A stretch of DNA of 64,000 bases. It comes from Spiribacter salinus M19-40. GTDB taxonomy: Bacteria; Pseudomonadota; Gammaproteobacteria; Nitrococcales; Nitrococcaceae. Under the pieces are notes generated by a model. That model saw only the letters and a program-made list of their open reading frames with translations. It did no database searches and had not been told where the DNA came from. Below are positions 19,145 to 30,063 of the stretch, piece by piece. Within the stretch, counting starts at the first letter, position 1, and each line of letters starts with the position of its first letter. Made by a program: the position numbers and the translations under genes. The stretch is taken from assembly GCF_000319575.2 (NCBI RefSeq), contig NC_021291.1, forward strand, positions 1,054,001-1,118,000, read 5' to 3'.

Positions 19145-19708
19145 TTATGAGGCTGGCTGAGCCGCGGCGCAGAGGAAATGGCTGCGGTAGTAGCGCAGCT
19201 CCGCGATGGAATCGCGAATATCGTCCAGCGCGAGGTGAGACGACTGTTTGGTCAACCCATTCGCGATCCGGGGCGTCCACCGCTGGGCGAGCTCCTTGAG
19301 TGTGCTGACATCGATATGCCGGTAATGGAAATACCGCAGCAACTGCGGCATCCCGCGATGCAGGAAACGCCGATCCTGACAGATGCTGTTACCACACATG
19401 GGCGACACACCGGCGGGCACCCAGTCCTGCAAGAAGGTGAGCGTCTGGCGCTCGGCCTCAGCCACGTCGATATCACTGTCAACCACCCGTTGCCAGAGCC
19501 CGGAGCCACCGTGTTGCGTTCGATTCCACTGGTCCATGGCCGTCAGCACCGATTCGGGTTGATGAATGGCGAGAACGGGGCCTTCCGCCAGAATGTTGAG
19601 CTCGGGATCAGTCACAATCGTGGCAATTTCGATGATCCGGTCATGATCGACATCGAGGCCAGTCATCTCCAGATCGATCCAGATCAGGTTGTTGTCCGAA
19701 TAGCTCAT
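19145..19708 (-). CDS. orn: Oligoribonuclease
   Basis: A 187-residue 3'-5' exonuclease of the DEDDh family that degrades 2-5-mer RNAs and dinucleotides such as pGpG. Asp12 and Glu14 (IDLEMTGLD) form the first motif; [13 protein letters not shown] supplies the last histidine and aspartate. I chose the ATG at 19708 (MSYSDNN) because it has a GAAGGG site upstream and matches family length; an upstream start would add 24 non-homologous residues. It is divergent from rsgA, the normal gammaproteobacterial neighbour. Confidence 0.94.
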   Translation of the reverse strand: MSYSDNNLIWIDLEMTGLDVDHDRIIEIATIVTDPELNILAEGPVLAIHQPESVLTAMDQWNRTQHGGSGLWQRVVDSDIDVAEAERQTLTFLQDWVPAGVSPMCGNSICQDRRFLHRGMPQLLRYFHYRHIDVSTLKELAQRWTPRIANGLTKQSSHLALDDIRDSIAELRYYRSHFLCAAAQPAS

Positions 19709-19779
19709 GTCATGCCCTTCATGCCAGTCAAACCAAATCCGAAAGTCTATCAGAGCCAGTATCGTGCCGCGGTGGGCCA

Positions 19780-20694
19780 ATGAGTCAGCTGCACACCGGC
19801 CGTGTTGTCAGCAGCACCGGTAATCACTGCGTCGTCGCCGATGAGGCTGGGACGCTGCAGCGCTGCCAACTGCGTCACCGACAAGGGGCGCGCCCCGTCT
19901 GCGGCGATCGCGTCGACTGGCATGCCGATGACGGCACCGCGTATATCGAACAGATTCACCCCCGGCGCAATGTCATCGAGCGCGGGGACTTCCGCGGCCG
20001 CCCGCGGGCCCTCGCCGCCAACATTGACCGATTGATCCTGGTCGTCGCCCCGGCACCCACGCCGGATTTACTGCTTGTCGATCGCTATCGCGTATTGGCG
20101 GGCGCTGCCGATATCCCCCTGATGATATGGATCAACAAGACGGATCGGGCTGAGGGCGCTGGCTCGGAGCCGTTACAGCGACTGACCGACCAACAGACCG
20201 AGCTGGGGCTTCCCATGCTGCGCGGAAGCGCTGAAACCGGTGCAGGTATTGAGGCCCTGAAGACATGGATCCATGCCGAAACCGTGATCTTGGTCGGACA
20301 ATCCGGCGTGGGGAAAACATCACTGACCCAGCACCTGATCCCCGCGCTTGCACTGCGAACGGGCGAGATCTCGGAAGCCAGCGGCCAAGGCCGTCATACC
20401 ACCACCGACACACGGCTTTTCCCGCGCCCCGAAGGCGGCTGTCTCATCGACTCTCCCGGCGTCCGCACGCTGCGGCTCGACCATCTGAGCGTGCGGGATG
20501 TGGCCGCGGGATTTCCGGATATCACGGAGAAGGCCCACGCATGCCGGTTTCGGGACTGCCACCATCTCGAAGAGCCACAATGTGCGGTTCAGTCAGCCAT
20601 CAAACAGGGGCAAATTGACCCCCAACGGCTGATGAACTGGCGCCGCCTGATCACCGAAACCGGCGGGGCTGACAGCAACCAGGCTCAACCATGA
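19780..20694 (+). CDS. rsgA: Ribosome small-subunit-dependent GTPase A
   Basis: A 304-residue circularly permuted GTPase in late 30S maturation. An OB fold occupies about 1-70. The G-motifs come in permuted order: NKTD at 119-122, GQSGVGKT at 173-180 and DSPGVR after it. The C-terminal zinc knuckle is [14 protein letters not shown]. It starts 71 bases from the divergent orn start and overlaps the next gene by four bases (ATGA). Confidence 0.95.
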   Translation: MSQLHTGRVVSSTGNHCVVADEAGTLQRCQLRHRQGARPVCGDRVDWHADDGTAYIEQIHPRRNVIERGDFRGRPRALAANIDRLILVVAPAPTPDLLLVDRYRVLAGAADIPLMIWINKTDRAEGAGSEPLQRLTDQQTELGLPMLRGSAETGAGIEALKTWIHAETVILVGQSGVGKTSLTQHLIPALALRTGEISEASGQGRHTTTDTRLFPRPEGGCLIDSPGVRTLRLDHLSVRDVAAGFPDITEKAHACRFRDCHHLEEPQCAVQSAIKQGQIDPQRLMNWRRLITETGGADSNQAQP

Positions 20695-21185
20695 CCGGCT
20701 TTTTTCTGGTCCTGGGGGTTGCCGCCGGCGCCCTACTCGCCTATCGCCAAGGCCTGCCAGCCGTCGTCGAGGCCCTGTTTGGCGCTGGTGAGCTGATGCT
20801 CGTCGTGCTGCCCCTGGTGGTTATCGCAGTCCTCATGGCGGCTTATGCGCAGGCGCTCATCCCGCGCGATCTCGCAGAGCGCTGGCTGGGGCGTGGGGCG
20901 GGGCTTAAAGGCATCGGCCTCGCCACGCTCGCCGGCGCCGTTACGCCCGGTGGGCCTTTCATGGCTTTCCCGCTGGTCCTGGGCCTCCGTGGGGTCGGGG
21001 CATCTTTACCGATCTGTACCACGTATCTCACGGCCTGGTCGGTACTCGGCATTCAGCGCGTGCTGATTTGGGAGCTTCCTTTCTTCGGACTCGACTTCGT
21101 TGTGCTGAGACTGCTGGTCTCACTCCCGCTTCCACTAATTGCCGGGCTCCTCACCCAGTGGCTTACCGAGCCGGACGGCGTTTAA
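20691..21185 (+). CDS. Half-size permease, first of a tandem pair
   Basis: A 164-residue membrane protein with four or five hydrophobic segments. The loop AVTPGGPFMAFPLVLGLRGVG is nearly repeated in the next protein (GGLLPGGPMVAFPLILVLERAG), so the two are homologous to each other. They resemble the two halves of full-length permeases of the ArsP/YraQ (DUF318-like) type, here as separate polypeptides; this assignment is from motif recall. The start overlaps the rsgA stop, and the stop is immediately followed by the start of the second half. Substrate unknown. Confidence 0.68.
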   Translation: MTGFFLVLGVAAGALLAYRQGLPAVVEALFGAGELMLVVLPLVVIAVLMAAYAQALIPRDLAERWLGRGAGLKGIGLATLAGAVTPGGPFMAFPLVLGLRGVGASLPICTTYLTAWSVLGIQRVLIWELPFFGLDFVVLRLLVSLPLPLIAGLLTQWLTEPDGV

Positions 21186-21683
21186 ATGCTGTTCGCCTAC
21201 CTCAGTATCATTGCGCTACTGGTCGTGCTTGCCAGCCTCGCCCATCGCGATGCCCACATCCGTCATGCGACCGTGGGGAGGCAGGCCTGGCAGCAAATCG
21301 CGCCACTGCTGATTCGACTGCCGCTCGCGCTGCTCGCGGCGAGCTTTCTGGCGGAACTGATGCCCCAAGCCCTGTTTGCCCGCTGGCTCGGTGATGCCTC
21401 CGGCACCTTGGGCATTCTCGTGGCCTCGGCAATGGGCGGGCTACTGCCCGGTGGCCCAATGGTTGCCTTTCCCCTGATCCTCGTGCTCGAGCGTGCGGGT
21501 GCCGGCACGCCGCAGCTCATCGCCCTCCTCACTGCGTGGTCGTGCCTGGCACTCCACCGGGTACTTGCCTTTGAGCTGCCGACACTTGGGTGGGGATTTG
21601 TCTGGCGACGCTGGGCTGCCACGGTCGCACTGGCCCCGTTGGCGGGCCTCGCCGCCGCCTGGGTATTGGCGCTCAAGGGATGA
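21186..21683 (+). CDS. Half-size permease, second of a tandem pair
   Basis: A 165-residue membrane protein that begins on the base after the TAA of its neighbour. It has four or five helices and the PGGPMVAFPLIL loop that mirrors the PGGPFMAFPLVL loop of the first protein, followed by a shared 'TAWS-L--HRVL-FELP' helix. Both proteins have matching layouts, so they probably assemble as a heterodimer equal to one full-size permease. The role and transported species are unknown. A broken single gene is unlikely because the halves are paralogous and each has its own start. Confidence 0.68.
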   Translation: MLFAYLSIIALLVVLASLAHRDAHIRHATVGRQAWQQIAPLLIRLPLALLAASFLAELMPQALFARWLGDASGTLGILVASAMGGLLPGGPMVAFPLILVLERAGAGTPQLIALLTAWSCLALHRVLAFELPTLGWGFVWRRWAATVALAPLAGLAAAWVLALKG

Positions 21684-21711
21684 TTTGGCAGATCAGAAAA
21701 GTTGATCTATA

Positions 21712-21729
21712 GTTCATGTTAACTTGAAC
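21712..21729. promoter_or_regulatory. Candidate palindromic operator upstream of proX
   Basis: The 18-base element GTTCATGTTAACTTGAAC is an inverted repeat (GTTCA-N8-TGAAC, with a GTTAAC centre). It lies in the 229-base gap between the permease pair and proX, about 180 bases before the proX start. It could bind a dimeric regulator of osmolyte uptake. I saw no convincing sigma-70 promoter around it, and nothing else recognisable in the gap. Confidence 0.4.
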
Positions 21730-21912
21730 ACGGAGAAACGGGCATTTCATACCCGCTTACAGAAAAGTCTCGAATCATCCAAACCTGGATGCTTCAAGTT
21801 ACCCCGAACATCGAAGTCTGGCTTGCATCGATGAGACGCAGGTCAGAGAGTCGGTGGACCACTCCGCCAATCATCAACCGCTGATACAGCGTAAAGAGAA
21901 CGGAGAAGAACC

Positions 21913-22875
21913 ATGAAGAAGCGATCGCTATATGCACTGGCCCTCACCGGCGCAATGCTGCCCATGGCAGCGAATGCCGAGTGTGGCGAGGTCTCAGTTG
22001 CCGAGATGAACTGGACCTCTGGGGGCATCATCACCGGTGTCACCGAGTTCCTGCTGTCTGAGGGTCTTGGCTGTGACGTGACCGTCGTCCCGTCGGCCAC
22101 CACCACGGCTATCACCTCCCTTGCGGAGAACAACGAGCCGGACATCGTTCCGGAGCTGTGGGTGAACTCCGCGCCGGCCTACTTCGATCTGGCCGAGGAA
22201 GGCAAGGTCGTCAAGGCCTCTGACTCCTTCTCGGAAGGAGGCACCGAGCACTGGCTGGTCCCGTCCTACCTGGTCGAGGAGCATCCTGAACTCGCCACCA
22301 TCGAGGGCATTCTGGACAACCCCGAACTCGTCGGCGGCCGGTTCAACAACTGCCCGGACGGCTGGGGCTGCCGGATCGTGAACGATTCGATGGTCGAGGC
22401 GCTGGATCTTGAGGGTAACGGCATCGAGGTCTTCAACCATGGTTCTGGCGAGACCATGCCAGCCGCGATGGCATCGGCCTACGAGAGCGAAGAGCCCTAC
22501 TTCGGGTACTACTGGGGCCCGACGGCACCGCTGGGTAAGTACGACTTCGTGAGCGTCGATCTCGGTGAGTACGATGAGGATGTCCATGCCTGTAACCAGG
22601 ATACGGACTGCAACGACGTGGGCGTCTCGGCCTTCCCTGCTGCTGGCGTTTTCAACGTGGCAACGGCGGACTTTGCCGAGCGTGAGCCGGAGGCCATGGC
22701 CCTGCTCGAGAACATCACGTTCGACAACGATCTGATGAACTCCCTGCTCGCCTGGCACGAAGAGAACAACGCCAGCAATGACGAGGCGGTCGTCTACTTC
22801 CTGCAGAACAACCAGGATGTCTGGATGAGCTGGCTCAACGAAGAGGCTCAGGCCAATCTGGAAGGTCTCTTCTAG
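21913..22875 (+). CDS. proX: Glycine betaine/proline-type ABC transporter substrate-binding protein
   Basis: A 320-residue OpuAC/ProX-family binding protein. It has a Sec signal (MKKRSLYALALTGAMLPMAANA) and a very acidic mature chain, as expected for a periplasm exposed to salt. Aromatic segments that could box a quaternary ammonium are MNWTSGG, ELWVNSAPAYFD and YYWGPTAPLGKYD. The family imports glycine betaine, choline or related osmolytes. proW and proV follow, but a strong hairpin separates proX from proW. A GGAGAA site precedes the ATG. The exact ligand cannot be read from sequence. Confidence 0.87.
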   Translation: MKKRSLYALALTGAMLPMAANAECGEVSVAEMNWTSGGIITGVTEFLLSEGLGCDVTVVPSATTTAITSLAENNEPDIVPELWVNSAPAYFDLAEEGKVVKASDSFSEGGTEHWLVPSYLVEEHPELATIEGILDNPELVGGRFNNCPDGWGCRIVNDSMVEALDLEGNGIEVFNHGSGETMPAAMASAYESEEPYFGYYWGPTAPLGKYDFVSVDLGEYDEDVHACNQDTDCNDVGVSAFPAAGVFNVATADFAEREPEAMALLENITFDNDLMNSLLAWHEENNASNDEAVVYFLQNNQDVWMSWLNEEAQANLEGLF

Positions 22876-22892
22876 GCCCTTTGAGTGAATGC

Positions 22893-22928
22893 AACGGGTG
22901 TCAGGCGAATGTGCGCCTGACACCCGTT
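22893..22928 (+). terminator. Intra-operon hairpin between proX and proW
   Basis: A perfect 15-base-pair stem (AACGGGTGTCAGGCG, six-base loop AATGTG, and its complement) is followed by TTAATG. It is GC-rich but lacks a long U-tract, so it probably acts as a partial terminator or a 3' stabiliser that lets proX accumulate above proW and proV. Confidence 0.75.
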
Positions 22929-22953
22929 TTAATGACAAAAAAGGAACCGGGCC

Positions 22954-23976
22954 ATGGCAACTTACGATTTCATTTTCGACGGACTAGGCCTGCGTGGCTG
23001 GTGCGGCGAAAAAACCAACCAATCGATGAGCATGGAAGACCTTCTCCGCAGCCGCTCAGGCTCGACAGAGGTCTCTCTCTGGGACACCCCCTTCCCGTCT
23101 CTGGATACCCTCAATGAGGCCTGCCCGGCTATTGCCCAGACCCGCAATCTCACCAGCGGTCTGGAGAGTGGCTTTCTGGGCGTAAAAGATTCTTTGAAAG
23201 TGGTCATTGACCCCATCACGCAACCGCTTAGCTGGTTCCTCAACGGCGCACTGAGCATGTTCGAAACGGTGCCGTGGTGGCTCATGATCCCGGCCATGCT
23301 GTTACTGGTGTTCTTCGCCTCGAAGTCGATGAAGCTGGTTGGCCTGGTGGCCTCTTTCATTCTGTTCCTCGCATTTATCGATCATTACGACTACGCGATG
23401 CAGACGCTCGCGATCATCTTTGTGTGCTCGCTGATTTGCGTCCTCCTTGGTGTTCCGATTGGTATTGCGATGTCACGCAGCGATGGGCTGCAACGAGGCG
23501 CTATACCCATACTCGACATGCTGCAGACACTGCCGCCCTTCGTGTATTTGATCCCGTTAATCTTCCTGTTCTCGGTGACTGAACCGAAGCTCTACGGCAT
23601 CGCGATCATCCTTTACGCGATCGTGCCCGTGATTCGTCTGACAAACCTGGGCATTCGCCTGGTCGACAAGGACGTGATTGAGGCCGCTGACGCATTTGGG
23701 ATGACCGACCGGCAGAAACTCTATGGTGTGCAGGTACCCCTGGCGCTTCCCAACATCATGGCGGGGGTTAACCAGACCATCATGATGAGTCTGGCCATGG
23801 TGGTGATCGCCTCGCTGGTGTCCGCACCTGGCCTCGGTGTGCTGGTGCTGCGCGGCATTCGTAATCTCGAGCTCGGTGTCGGCTTGGTCGCTGGCCTCGG
23901 CATCGTACTGCTCGCCATTATTCTCGATCGCGTGACCAAGGCGGCACTCGCCCGGGTCAACACGAGCCAGAACTAA
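22954..23976 (+). CDS. proW: Glycine betaine/proline-type ABC transporter permease
   Basis: A 340-residue inner-membrane permease. A soluble N-terminal stretch of about 100 residues precedes six or so helices. The binding-protein-dependent transport signature is EAADAFGMTDRQKLYGVQVP with a following PLALPNIMAGVNQTIMMSLAMVV. It forms the channel through which the ligand of the upstream binding protein passes. It starts 25 bases after the hairpin, with an AAGGAA site, and the ATPase gene follows after 14 bases. Confidence 0.9.
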   Translation: MATYDFIFDGLGLRGWCGEKTNQSMSMEDLLRSRSGSTEVSLWDTPFPSLDTLNEACPAIAQTRNLTSGLESGFLGVKDSLKVVIDPITQPLSWFLNGALSMFETVPWWLMIPAMLLLVFFASKSMKLVGLVASFILFLAFIDHYDYAMQTLAIIFVCSLICVLLGVPIGIAMSRSDGLQRGAIPILDMLQTLPPFVYLIPLIFLFSVTEPKLYGIAIILYAIVPVIRLTNLGIRLVDKDVIEAADAFGMTDRQKLYGVQVPLALPNIMAGVNQTIMMSLAMVVIASLVSAPGLGVLVLRGIRNLELGVGLVAGLGIVLLAIILDRVTKAALARVNTSQN

Positions 23977-23990
23977 CAGGGGCCGGTCGT

Positions 23991-25055
23991 ATGAGCGATC
24001 AAATCAAGATCTCAATCCAGCACCTGTACAAGATCTTCGGAACCGATCCTGCCGCTGCGCTGGAGCGCGTCAAAGAGGGGATCAGTAAACCGGATCTATT
24101 GGAGCACCATGGCCATGTCCTCGGCCTGCAGGACATTAATGTCGACATTGTGGCGGGCAAGATCACGGTCATCATGGGGTTGTCGGGTTCCGGTAAGTCG
24201 ACGCTTATTCGGCACTTGAATCGCCTTATTGAGCCAACGGATGGCGCCGTGCTCGTGGATGGCGAGGATGTGCTCGCCTATGACGAACAGGCGCTCCGCG
24301 AGCTGCGGCGTCAGAAGATGTCGATGGTGTTCCAGAAGTTTGCACTCCTGCCTCATCGCACCGTGCTTGAGAATGCGGCAACGCCATTGATTGTCCGTGG
24401 TGAAGATCGCGACTCGGCGCTGCAGGAAGGCACGAAATGGCTCGCCCGCGTTGGGTTGCAGGGGAATGACAATCAGCACCCGCATCAGCTCTCGGGCGGC
24501 ATGCAGCAGCGCGTCGGCATTGCTCGGGCGCTCACATCGAACTCCGATATCATGTTGATGGACGAGGCCTTTTCAGCCCTCGATCCGTTGATCCGGACGG
24601 ATATGCAGGACCTGTTGCTTGAACTCCAGCAGGAGCTTCATAAGACCATCGTGTTCATCACCCATGACCTCGATGAGGCCCTCAAGCTGGCCGACCATCT
24701 CGTCATCCTCAAAGACGGTTACATCGTCCAGCAGGGTGAGCCCCAGGAAATCCTCCTGCATCCGAATGACCCGTACATCATTGACTTCATTAGCGATATC
24801 AACCGGGCACGCGTCCTGCGAGTGCGTTCAGTCATGTCCCACGGGGAGACACCACCCGAGGGCGTCAAGTTTGATGAAGACGTCGATGCAGATGACAACC
24901 TGGAATCGTTGATCGCCCGGTCAGAAGGCGATACCAGCTTGTGCTATCGCGTGACCAGCGATGGCAAGCCGATCGGCTATCTCGACATGAAGGATCTAGT
25001 GAAGGCTCTGGTGCCCACCAGCGCCGCCGAGGGCGGTGTGCGCGGCAACTACTAA
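23991..25055 (+). CDS. proV: Glycine betaine/proline-type ABC transporter ATP-binding protein
   Basis: A 354-residue ATPase energising the ProXW transporter. Walker A (GLSGSGKST) is near residue 63, the signature LSGGMQQRVGIARAL follows, and Walker B is IMLMDEAFSALDP. After about residue 275 there is a C-terminal region with CBS-like character (SLCYRVTSDGKPIGYLDMKDL), shorter than in E. coli ProV; CBS tandems in this family sense ionic strength. It ends 27 bases from the convergent AhpD-like gene. Confidence 0.92.
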   Translation: MSDQIKISIQHLYKIFGTDPAAALERVKEGISKPDLLEHHGHVLGLQDINVDIVAGKITVIMGLSGSGKSTLIRHLNRLIEPTDGAVLVDGEDVLAYDEQALRELRRQKMSMVFQKFALLPHRTVLENAATPLIVRGEDRDSALQEGTKWLARVGLQGNDNQHPHQLSGGMQQRVGIARALTSNSDIMLMDEAFSALDPLIRTDMQDLLLELQQELHKTIVFITHDLDEALKLADHLVILKDGYIVQQGEPQEILLHPNDPYIIDFISDINRARVLRVRSVMSHGETPPEGVKFDEDVDADDNLESLIARSEGDTSLCYRVTSDGKPIGYLDMKDLVKALVPTSAAEGGVRGNY

Positions 25056-25082
25056 GCCGCGCACACCCCTCGATTCCGTGAC

Positions 25083-25430
25083 CTAAGCGCTCTGGGAGAA
25101 GCTGTCGAACGCTTCCAGCGCCTGCGAGCCGTAAACGAACGACGGCCCGCCACCCATATAAAGACAGACGCCGATGGTTTCCAGCACTTCATCGCGGGTG
25201 GCGCCATACTCGGCTGCAGCCTTGGCATGAAACGCGATACAGCCCTCACACCGAATGGCGACACCAATGGCCAACGCCATCAGTTCCTTGTCCTTGGCGC
25301 TGAGCGCGCCATCCTTTTCAGCCGCCTTTGAGAGCTGCATAAAGCCTTTGGCGACCTCCGGGTGCCCTTTGCCAAAGCTCTGCATGAGTTGGCTGAGATC
25401 CTGCGCGGTCTGAGGCCAGTCCTTGTACAT
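25083..25430 (-). CDS. AhpD-like / carboxymuconolactone decarboxylase family protein
   Basis: A 115-residue all-helical protein with the alkylhydroperoxidase core CEGCIAFHAK at residues 61-70 (Cys61, Cys64, His68). This CxxC-xxx-H arrangement supports peroxide reduction or thiol-disulfide exchange. No decarboxylase function is implied. A terminator separates it from katG, which lies upstream on the same strand, so both belong to an oxidative-stress neighbourhood but are probably not fully co-expressed. Confidence 0.85.
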   Translation of the reverse strand: MYKDWPQTAQDLSQLMQSFGKGHPEVAKGFMQLSKAAEKDGALSAKDKELMALAIGVAIRCEGCIAFHAKAAAEYGATRDEVLETIGVCLYMGGGPSFVYGSQALEAFDSFSQSA

Positions 25431-25447
25431 AATGACTCCTTGATAAA

Positions 25448-25484
25448 AAAACCCCGCGGAGCGATGTCCGCTCCGCGGGGTTTG
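25448..25484 (-). terminator. Rho-independent terminator after katG
   Basis: A perfect stem CCCCGCGGAGCG / CGCTCCGCGGGG with a short loop is flanked by an A-run on the left and a T-run on the right of the plus strand, so it could work in both directions. For the leftward katG message the stem is followed by a U-tract. It lies 22 bases past the katG stop and before the AhpD-like gene. Confidence 0.85.
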
Positions 25485-25505
25485 ATGGTATCGAATCGGT
25501 CTGAA

Positions 25506-27710
<2,205 letters not shown>

Positions 27711-27725
27711 TCACGATAACTTCAC

Positions 27726-27753
27726 ACTATACCGGGCCTGAGCGGTGTTTGAA
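27726..27753 (-). promoter_or_regulatory. Candidate katG promoter
   Basis: On the minus strand a TTCAAA -35 element and a TATAGT -10 element are separated by 16 bases, 43 bases upstream of the katG start codon. The -10 is good and the -35 weak, which suits an activator-dependent promoter. No clear OxyR site was recognised. Confidence 0.4.
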
Positions 27754-27859
27754 GTTACCGTTTTCAATCGGGGCGATAGGGCGAGGGTATCAAGACTGGA
27801 TTAATCATTCGGATAGCCAATCGTTCTGCGCGGGTTCGAACCTCGCGCACAATCAGATA

Positions 27860-27890
27860 CAAAAAAGGCCCCGTTGGGGCCATTTTTGTA
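27860..27890 (-). terminator. Terminator after tRNA-Ser(GGA)
   Basis: The stem GGCCCC / GGGGCC around a GTT loop is extended by near-complementary A and T runs to an AGATAC...GTATCT arm, then ends in a U-tract for leftward transcription. A TTCGAA-centred palindrome lies just beyond it, similar to the arrangement at the tRNA-Ser(CGA) locus. Confidence 0.85.
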
Positions 27891-27892
27891 TC

Positions 27893-27983
<91 letters not shown>

Positions 27984-27994
27984 AAGACTCGCGA

Positions 27995-28023
27995 AGCTTA
28001 CGGGAGCCATCCCGGTGATTCAA
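27995..28023 (-). promoter_or_regulatory. Candidate promoter for tRNA-Ser(GGA)
   Basis: On the minus strand TTGAAT and TAAGCT are spaced by 17 bases, ending 11 bases before the mature 5' end. The -35 overlaps the stop codon of the DUF1820 gene, so readthrough from that gene is also possible. Confidence 0.45.
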
Positions 28024-28352
28024 TCGCTGCCCTTGCCCGGTCCGTACACGGGCATGGGAAAGGGCGTCACGTTGCCGTCTGTATCGGAGATGCGCGCCTG
28101 GCCTTCTTTTTCAACCTCGTCTATGCGCACAACCGAGTGCATCGGGATGTAGGTGCGTTTAACCCCAGCAAACTCGCTCTTGAGCTTTTCCTCGGCGGGG
28201 TCAACAACCACTTGGGTGCGCTCGCCGAAGGTCAGTTCTTCTATCTCGACAAACCCGAGTATTCCGCCATCAGAGATACTTCGAGCATAGACTTCATAGA
28301 TTTTGCCCTGGTTATGGAAGATAACCCGATAGATCCGCTCTGCAGACGCCAT
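28020..28352 (-). CDS. DUF1820 family protein
   Basis: A 110-residue protein matching the DUF1820 family of gammaproteobacteria: it starts IYRVIFHNQGKIYEVYARS, has GFVEIEELTFGE in the middle and ends with a conserved YIPMHSVVRIDEVEKEG. It is probably a small beta-rich cytoplasmic protein of unknown function. It stands alone between the peroxiredoxin and tRNA-Ser genes, all leftward. Confidence 0.83.
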   Translation of the reverse strand: MASAERIYRVIFHNQGKIYEVYARSISDGGILGFVEIEELTFGERTQVVVDPAEEKLKSEFAGVKRTYIPMHSVVRIDEVEKEGQARISDTDGNVTPFPMPVYGPGKGSD

Positions 28353-28432
28353 GGCAGCCCAGCCAGTGTTTGCTTATTAGTAACCCAACAGATTAACACG
28401 GCCAAGCTGCCTGGCGAGCACCTGGACCGCGC

Positions 28433-29095
28433 TCAGTCTGACGGCTGCTTTGCGACCCGCAGATAGGGCTTTAACGTCTGAAAACCCTCAGGAAACTTGG
28501 CTCTTGCCTGCTCGTCGGTCACCGCAGGTGGGATAATAATATCCTCGCCGTTTTTCCAATTCACAGGCGTCGCGACCGTGTGACGCGCGTTCAGCTGCAG
28601 CGAGTCCAACAGCCGCAGGATTTCGTTGAAATCCCGTCCACTGGTCATCGGATAAATCAGCATTGCCTTGATGCGCTTGTCCGGACCAATCAGGTAGACC
28701 GCCCTCACCGTGGCGTTATCCATGGCCGTACGCCCTTCGCAGGAATCGCCCTCGTCTTCAGGGAGCATGTCATAAAGCTTGGCGACATGAAGATCCGTAT
28801 CACCAATCATCGGGTAGTTCGGGGCCGTCCCCTGCGTCTCCTCGATGTCTTTTGACCAGGTCGCATGGTTCTCGACCGGATCAACTGACAAGCCAATGAC
28901 TTTGGTGTCCCGGCGATCAAACTCGGGCTTGAGACTCGCCATGTGGCCGAGCTCCGTCGTGCAGACCGGTGTAAAATCCTTGGGATGCGAGAAGAGGATC
29001 GCCCAGCTATCACCGATCCAATCGTGGAAGTTGATCTCGCCCTCGGTTGTCTTGGCGGTGAAGTCCGGGGCAATGCTGCCAATCCGCAATCCCAT
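28433..29095 (-). CDS. 1-Cys type peroxiredoxin (Prx6 family)
   Basis: A 220-residue peroxiredoxin that reduces peroxides through a cysteine sulfenate. The peroxidatic Cys45 is in DFTPVCTTELG. A second cysteine (Cys119) sits in a GDSCEG loop that is not the resolving position of 2-Cys enzymes. The longer C-terminal domain (VTDEQARAKFPEGFQTLKPYLR) is typical of Prx6. Its nearness to katG and the AhpD-like gene makes this a peroxide-defence area. Confidence 0.92.
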   Translation of the reverse strand: MGLRIGSIAPDFTAKTTEGEINFHDWIGDSWAILFSHPKDFTPVCTTELGHMASLKPEFDRRDTKVIGLSVDPVENHATWSKDIEETQGTAPNYPMIGDTDLHVAKLYDMLPEDEGDSCEGRTAMDNATVRAVYLIGPDKRIKAMLIYPMTSGRDFNEILRLLDSLQLNARHTVATPVNWKNGEDIIIPPAVTDEQARAKFPEGFQTLKPYLRVAKQPSD

Positions 29096-29204
29096 ATCAA
29101 TCCTCCGTCGATCTCGTTAGCGTGTGAACACATCCTTAGAGTAATCGGCATCTGTATTTCCTCTAAAGAATGATTTGGCATTGCTTTATAACTGGGTGAT
29201 CTAA

Positions 29205-29672
29205 ATGCACGCTTGGGAAGGGCAACAATTCAGTGACGTGTCGTTGCTGCCGCAGCGTCGGGACCCGCGCCGCTTCCAGGTCGGCTGCGCCACCAGCGAT
29301 GGCGGCGCGCCGGTTTTGCAGTGGTTTCGCAACATGCCGGAGATCTCGCAGTGGCTCCGGCGCATGGAGCCGCAGCGGTGGGGCCTGCGCGGTCCTGACC
29401 TGATCGCTATCAAAGCGGCGCTCGAGCCGATCCTGACGCAGGTGGATGTCCACGGTCTTGAGGAGGACAGCCGCGCTGCCCATAACGCGGTCACCGAGCC
29501 GGCCTATTCACTCCTGTGGTGGGGTGACTTCGGCAGCTTCGCGGCTGGCAAAGACACCTGGGCGCAGGCGTTTCTGGCGACAGAGCGATTAGAGCCCGTG
29601 CAGGATGCTAGCGATGAGCAAGTACGTGCCCTCGCTGAAGCGCTCCGCGCGCGAATCCCCATGCTTGCGTGA
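29205..29672 (+). CDS. Conserved hypothetical protein
   Basis: A 155-residue soluble protein I do not recognise. It has a tryptophan-rich middle (VLQWFRNMPEISQWLRRMEPQRWGL) and SLLWWGDFGSFAAGKDTW near residue 105. No signal peptide, membrane segment or metal motif is visible. It is divergent from the peroxiredoxin and 28 bases upstream of the HIT gene, so it is probably co-transcribed with that gene. GC and codon use match the neighbours, and the frame is intact. Confidence 0.6.
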   Translation: MHAWEGQQFSDVSLLPQRRDPRRFQVGCATSDGGAPVLQWFRNMPEISQWLRRMEPQRWGLRGPDLIAIKAALEPILTQVDVHGLEEDSRAAHNAVTEPAYSLLWWGDFGSFAAGKDTWAQAFLATERLEPVQDASDEQVRALAEALRARIPMLA

Positions 29673-29700
29673 ACACAGGCGCAGCCCTTAGTCTCAGCGT

Positions 29701-30057
29701 ATGAACAAACCGTGCCTATTCTGCGAAATTGCCGCCGGCCGCATGGAAGCCGACGTCCTGCATCAGGATGACCATGTCGTCGCCTTCCGTGACATCCATC
29801 CCCAAACGCCGACACACGTGCTGGTCATTCCGCGTAAGCACATCACCAGCATGTTGGATATCGAGCCAGTGGACGCCGAGCTGCTGGGGCACATGCATGT
29901 CACGGCGCGGGATCTGGCGAAGCGCCTTGGCATTGCCGAGAGCGGCTATCGAAGCGTGTTTAACTGCGGCCGGGATGGTGGCCAAACGGTCTGGCACATC
30001 CACCTGCATTTACTCGGCGGCCGAAGCATGGGCTGGCCGCCCTGGCCGGGTAACTGA
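29701..30057 (+). CDS. Histidine triad (HIT) nucleotide-binding protein, HinT-like
   Basis: A 118-residue HinT-type hydrolase. The catalytic triad HIHLHLLGG is at residues 99-107; the N-terminal CLFCEIAAGR and the IPRKHITS loop complete the family pattern. HinT enzymes hydrolyse purine phosphoramidates. Unusually for the family it ends with a short aromatic/proline tail (MGWPPWPG), which matches known HinT C-termini. It ends six bases before the convergent Ldh-family gene. Confidence 0.93.
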   Translation: MNKPCLFCEIAAGRMEADVLHQDDHVVAFRDIHPQTPTHVLVIPRKHITSMLDIEPVDAELLGHMHVTARDLAKRLGIAESGYRSVFNCGRDGGQTVWHIHLHLLGGRSMGWPPWPGN

Positions 30058-30063
30058 GCCCAG

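Noticed and set aside
20691-21683. A single permease gene broken by a nonsense mutation
   Set aside because: The two halves are homologous to each other, each has its own start, and the stop/start junction is precise.
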